64,000 nt of DNA, from contig OMWY01000005.1 in NCBI GenBank assembly GCA_900314885.1, forward strand, positions 1 to 64,000, in the 5' to 3' direction. Below the pieces are notes generated by a model. That model was not told the DNA's origin and did not search any database. It saw only the letters and a list, made by a program, of their open reading frames with translations. The stretch comes from an uncultured Eubacteriales bacterium. Its GTDB lineage: Bacteria > Bacillota > Clostridia > Lachnospirales > Lachnospiraceae. How positions within the stretch are numbered: position 1 is the first letter of the stretch; every line of letters begins with the position of its first letter. Position numbers and translations under genes: made by a program. Shown here in pieces: positions 63,488-64,000 of the stretch.

Positions 63488-64000
63488 ATGCTTATTGACG
63501 GAACCTTTGTAGGCGCTTCTGATGGAGCCGTAATGGAAAATATTAATCCCTATAACGGCGAATTAATCGGCACAGTACCGAAGGCCACAAAGGAGGATGT
63601 AGACAGGGCCGTCGCAAGCGCAAAGGAAGGCGCGAAAATCTGGGGTGCCATGAGAAATGATGAACGTGAAGGAATAATAAATAAATTCCTGACACTCTAC
63701 GACGACCATAAGGAAGAAATCGCAGCTATTGACGTAGAGGAGGGCGAGGTTATTTCAATTATCGGCCCATCAGGTTCGGGAAAAAGCACTTTACTCCGCT
63801 GCGTAAACCAGCTTGAGACTCAGAGCGGAGGCAAGATATTTTATTGTGGGAAAAATATATTAAACAGCGAATTGAAATTGCAGGATATGAATATCCCTGT
63901 GAATACCCTAAGCGACCTTGAAGAGAGCTACCCTAATCATCCCTTTTTTTATATGATATTTCCACTTGGCTTTCAGACAAGCGATACCCAGGAGAAAATA
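63488..64000 (+). CDS. Mosaic open reading frame: ALDH amino terminus, ABC-ATPase segment, unknown segment (partial)
   Basis: 171 codons are open to the window edge. Residues 1-82 match an aldehyde dehydrogenase N-terminus (LIDGTFVGASDGAVMENINP, then EDVDRAVASAKEGAKIWGAM). Residues 83-127 match the start of a polar-amino-acid ABC ATPase (VEEGEVISIIGPSGSGKSTL, then RCVNQLET and KIFYCGKNIL), with Walker A at 93-101. Residues 128-171 fit neither family and I do not recognise them. AAGGA at 63476-63480 is a good ribosome binding site. Neither enzyme can work: the ALDH piece lacks the catalytic Cys and the ABC piece stops before the signature and Walker B. It may be a chance rearrangement, a remnant, an assembly error, or a gene built from captured fragments. 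Confidence 0.65.
   Translation, partial: MLIDGTFVGASDGAVMENINPYNGELIGTVPKATKEDVDRAVASAKEGAKIWGAMRNDEREGIINKFLTLYDDHKEEIAAIDVEEGEVISIIGPSGSGKSTLLRCVNQLETQSGGKIFYCGKNILNSELKLQDMNIPVNTLSDLEESYPNHPFFYMIFPLGFQTSDTQEKI

Noticed and set aside
63488..64000. Calling this a real aldehyde dehydrogenase or ABC transporter gene
   Set aside because: Each family is represented only by a fragment lacking catalytic parts; naming it after either would mislead.

Overview
The window reads as chromosome of a Gram-positive, anaerobic member of the Clostridia, most likely a Lachnospiraceae-type bacterium (inference from gene content; no 16S rRNA is present). Supporting signs are HprK with a Crh-like protein, the RapZ-WhiA-Crh gene order, a long Bacillus-type SRP RNA with Alu domain, an archaeal-type prolyl-tRNA synthetase, DUF4358 and PEGA surface proteins, pyruvate phosphate dikinase, and a superoxide reductase in place of aerobic oxidative defence. 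Most of the sequence is dense housekeeping DNA; the accessory material is small and scattered.

Layout. 1-8.4 kb: an AAA-ATPase/PD-(D/E)XK protein of mobile type, a GH43 beta-xylosidase, serine acetyltransferase, a GPH-family sugar symporter, and two aminotransferases on the minus strand. 8.5-15.4 kb: LspA-like protein, CTP synthase, a stand-alone receiver, envelope proteins including an SGNH hydrolase and a DUF4358 lipoprotein, CoaX, and a superoxide reductase-flavodoxin fusion. 15.4-16.1 kb: a toxin-antitoxin pair with a palindromic operator. 16.2-30.7 kb: ftsH-uvrC, then hprK-ROK kinase-murB-rapZ-whiA-crh-dnaE, pfkA and dapA, which tie carbon sensing to wall synthesis, replication and glycolysis. 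30.8-36 kb: small and accessory genes, a broken DUF4160 gene, glutathione peroxidase, DegV, TadA, SRP RNA (minus strand) and shikimate kinase. 36-47 kb: murA, proS, cca, PEGA protein, hflX, a RelA/SpoT-like protein, a SleB-type hydrolase, threonine synthase and a degenerate AP2/HNH protein. 47.6-61.6 kb: glnS, DUF2225, M16C peptidase, era, recO, a lipoprotein, glyS, ppdK, an aldo-keto reductase, and L25/Ctc behind a long structured leader. 61.7-64 kb: a palindrome-flanked HTH gene, then an open reading frame joined from pieces of unrelated genes.

Three families of short palindromic repeats sit between genes. One copy supplies the last 11 codons and stop of coaX, a repeat core lies inside the 3' end of ftsH, and others touch stop codons. 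The most unusual item is the ORF at 63488-64000: an aldehyde dehydrogenase amino terminus runs in frame into an ABC-ATPase Walker A region and then into a third, unrecognised segment, behind its own ribosome binding site and an 11-bp palindrome. Function calls rest on recognisable motifs read by eye; no database search was run.
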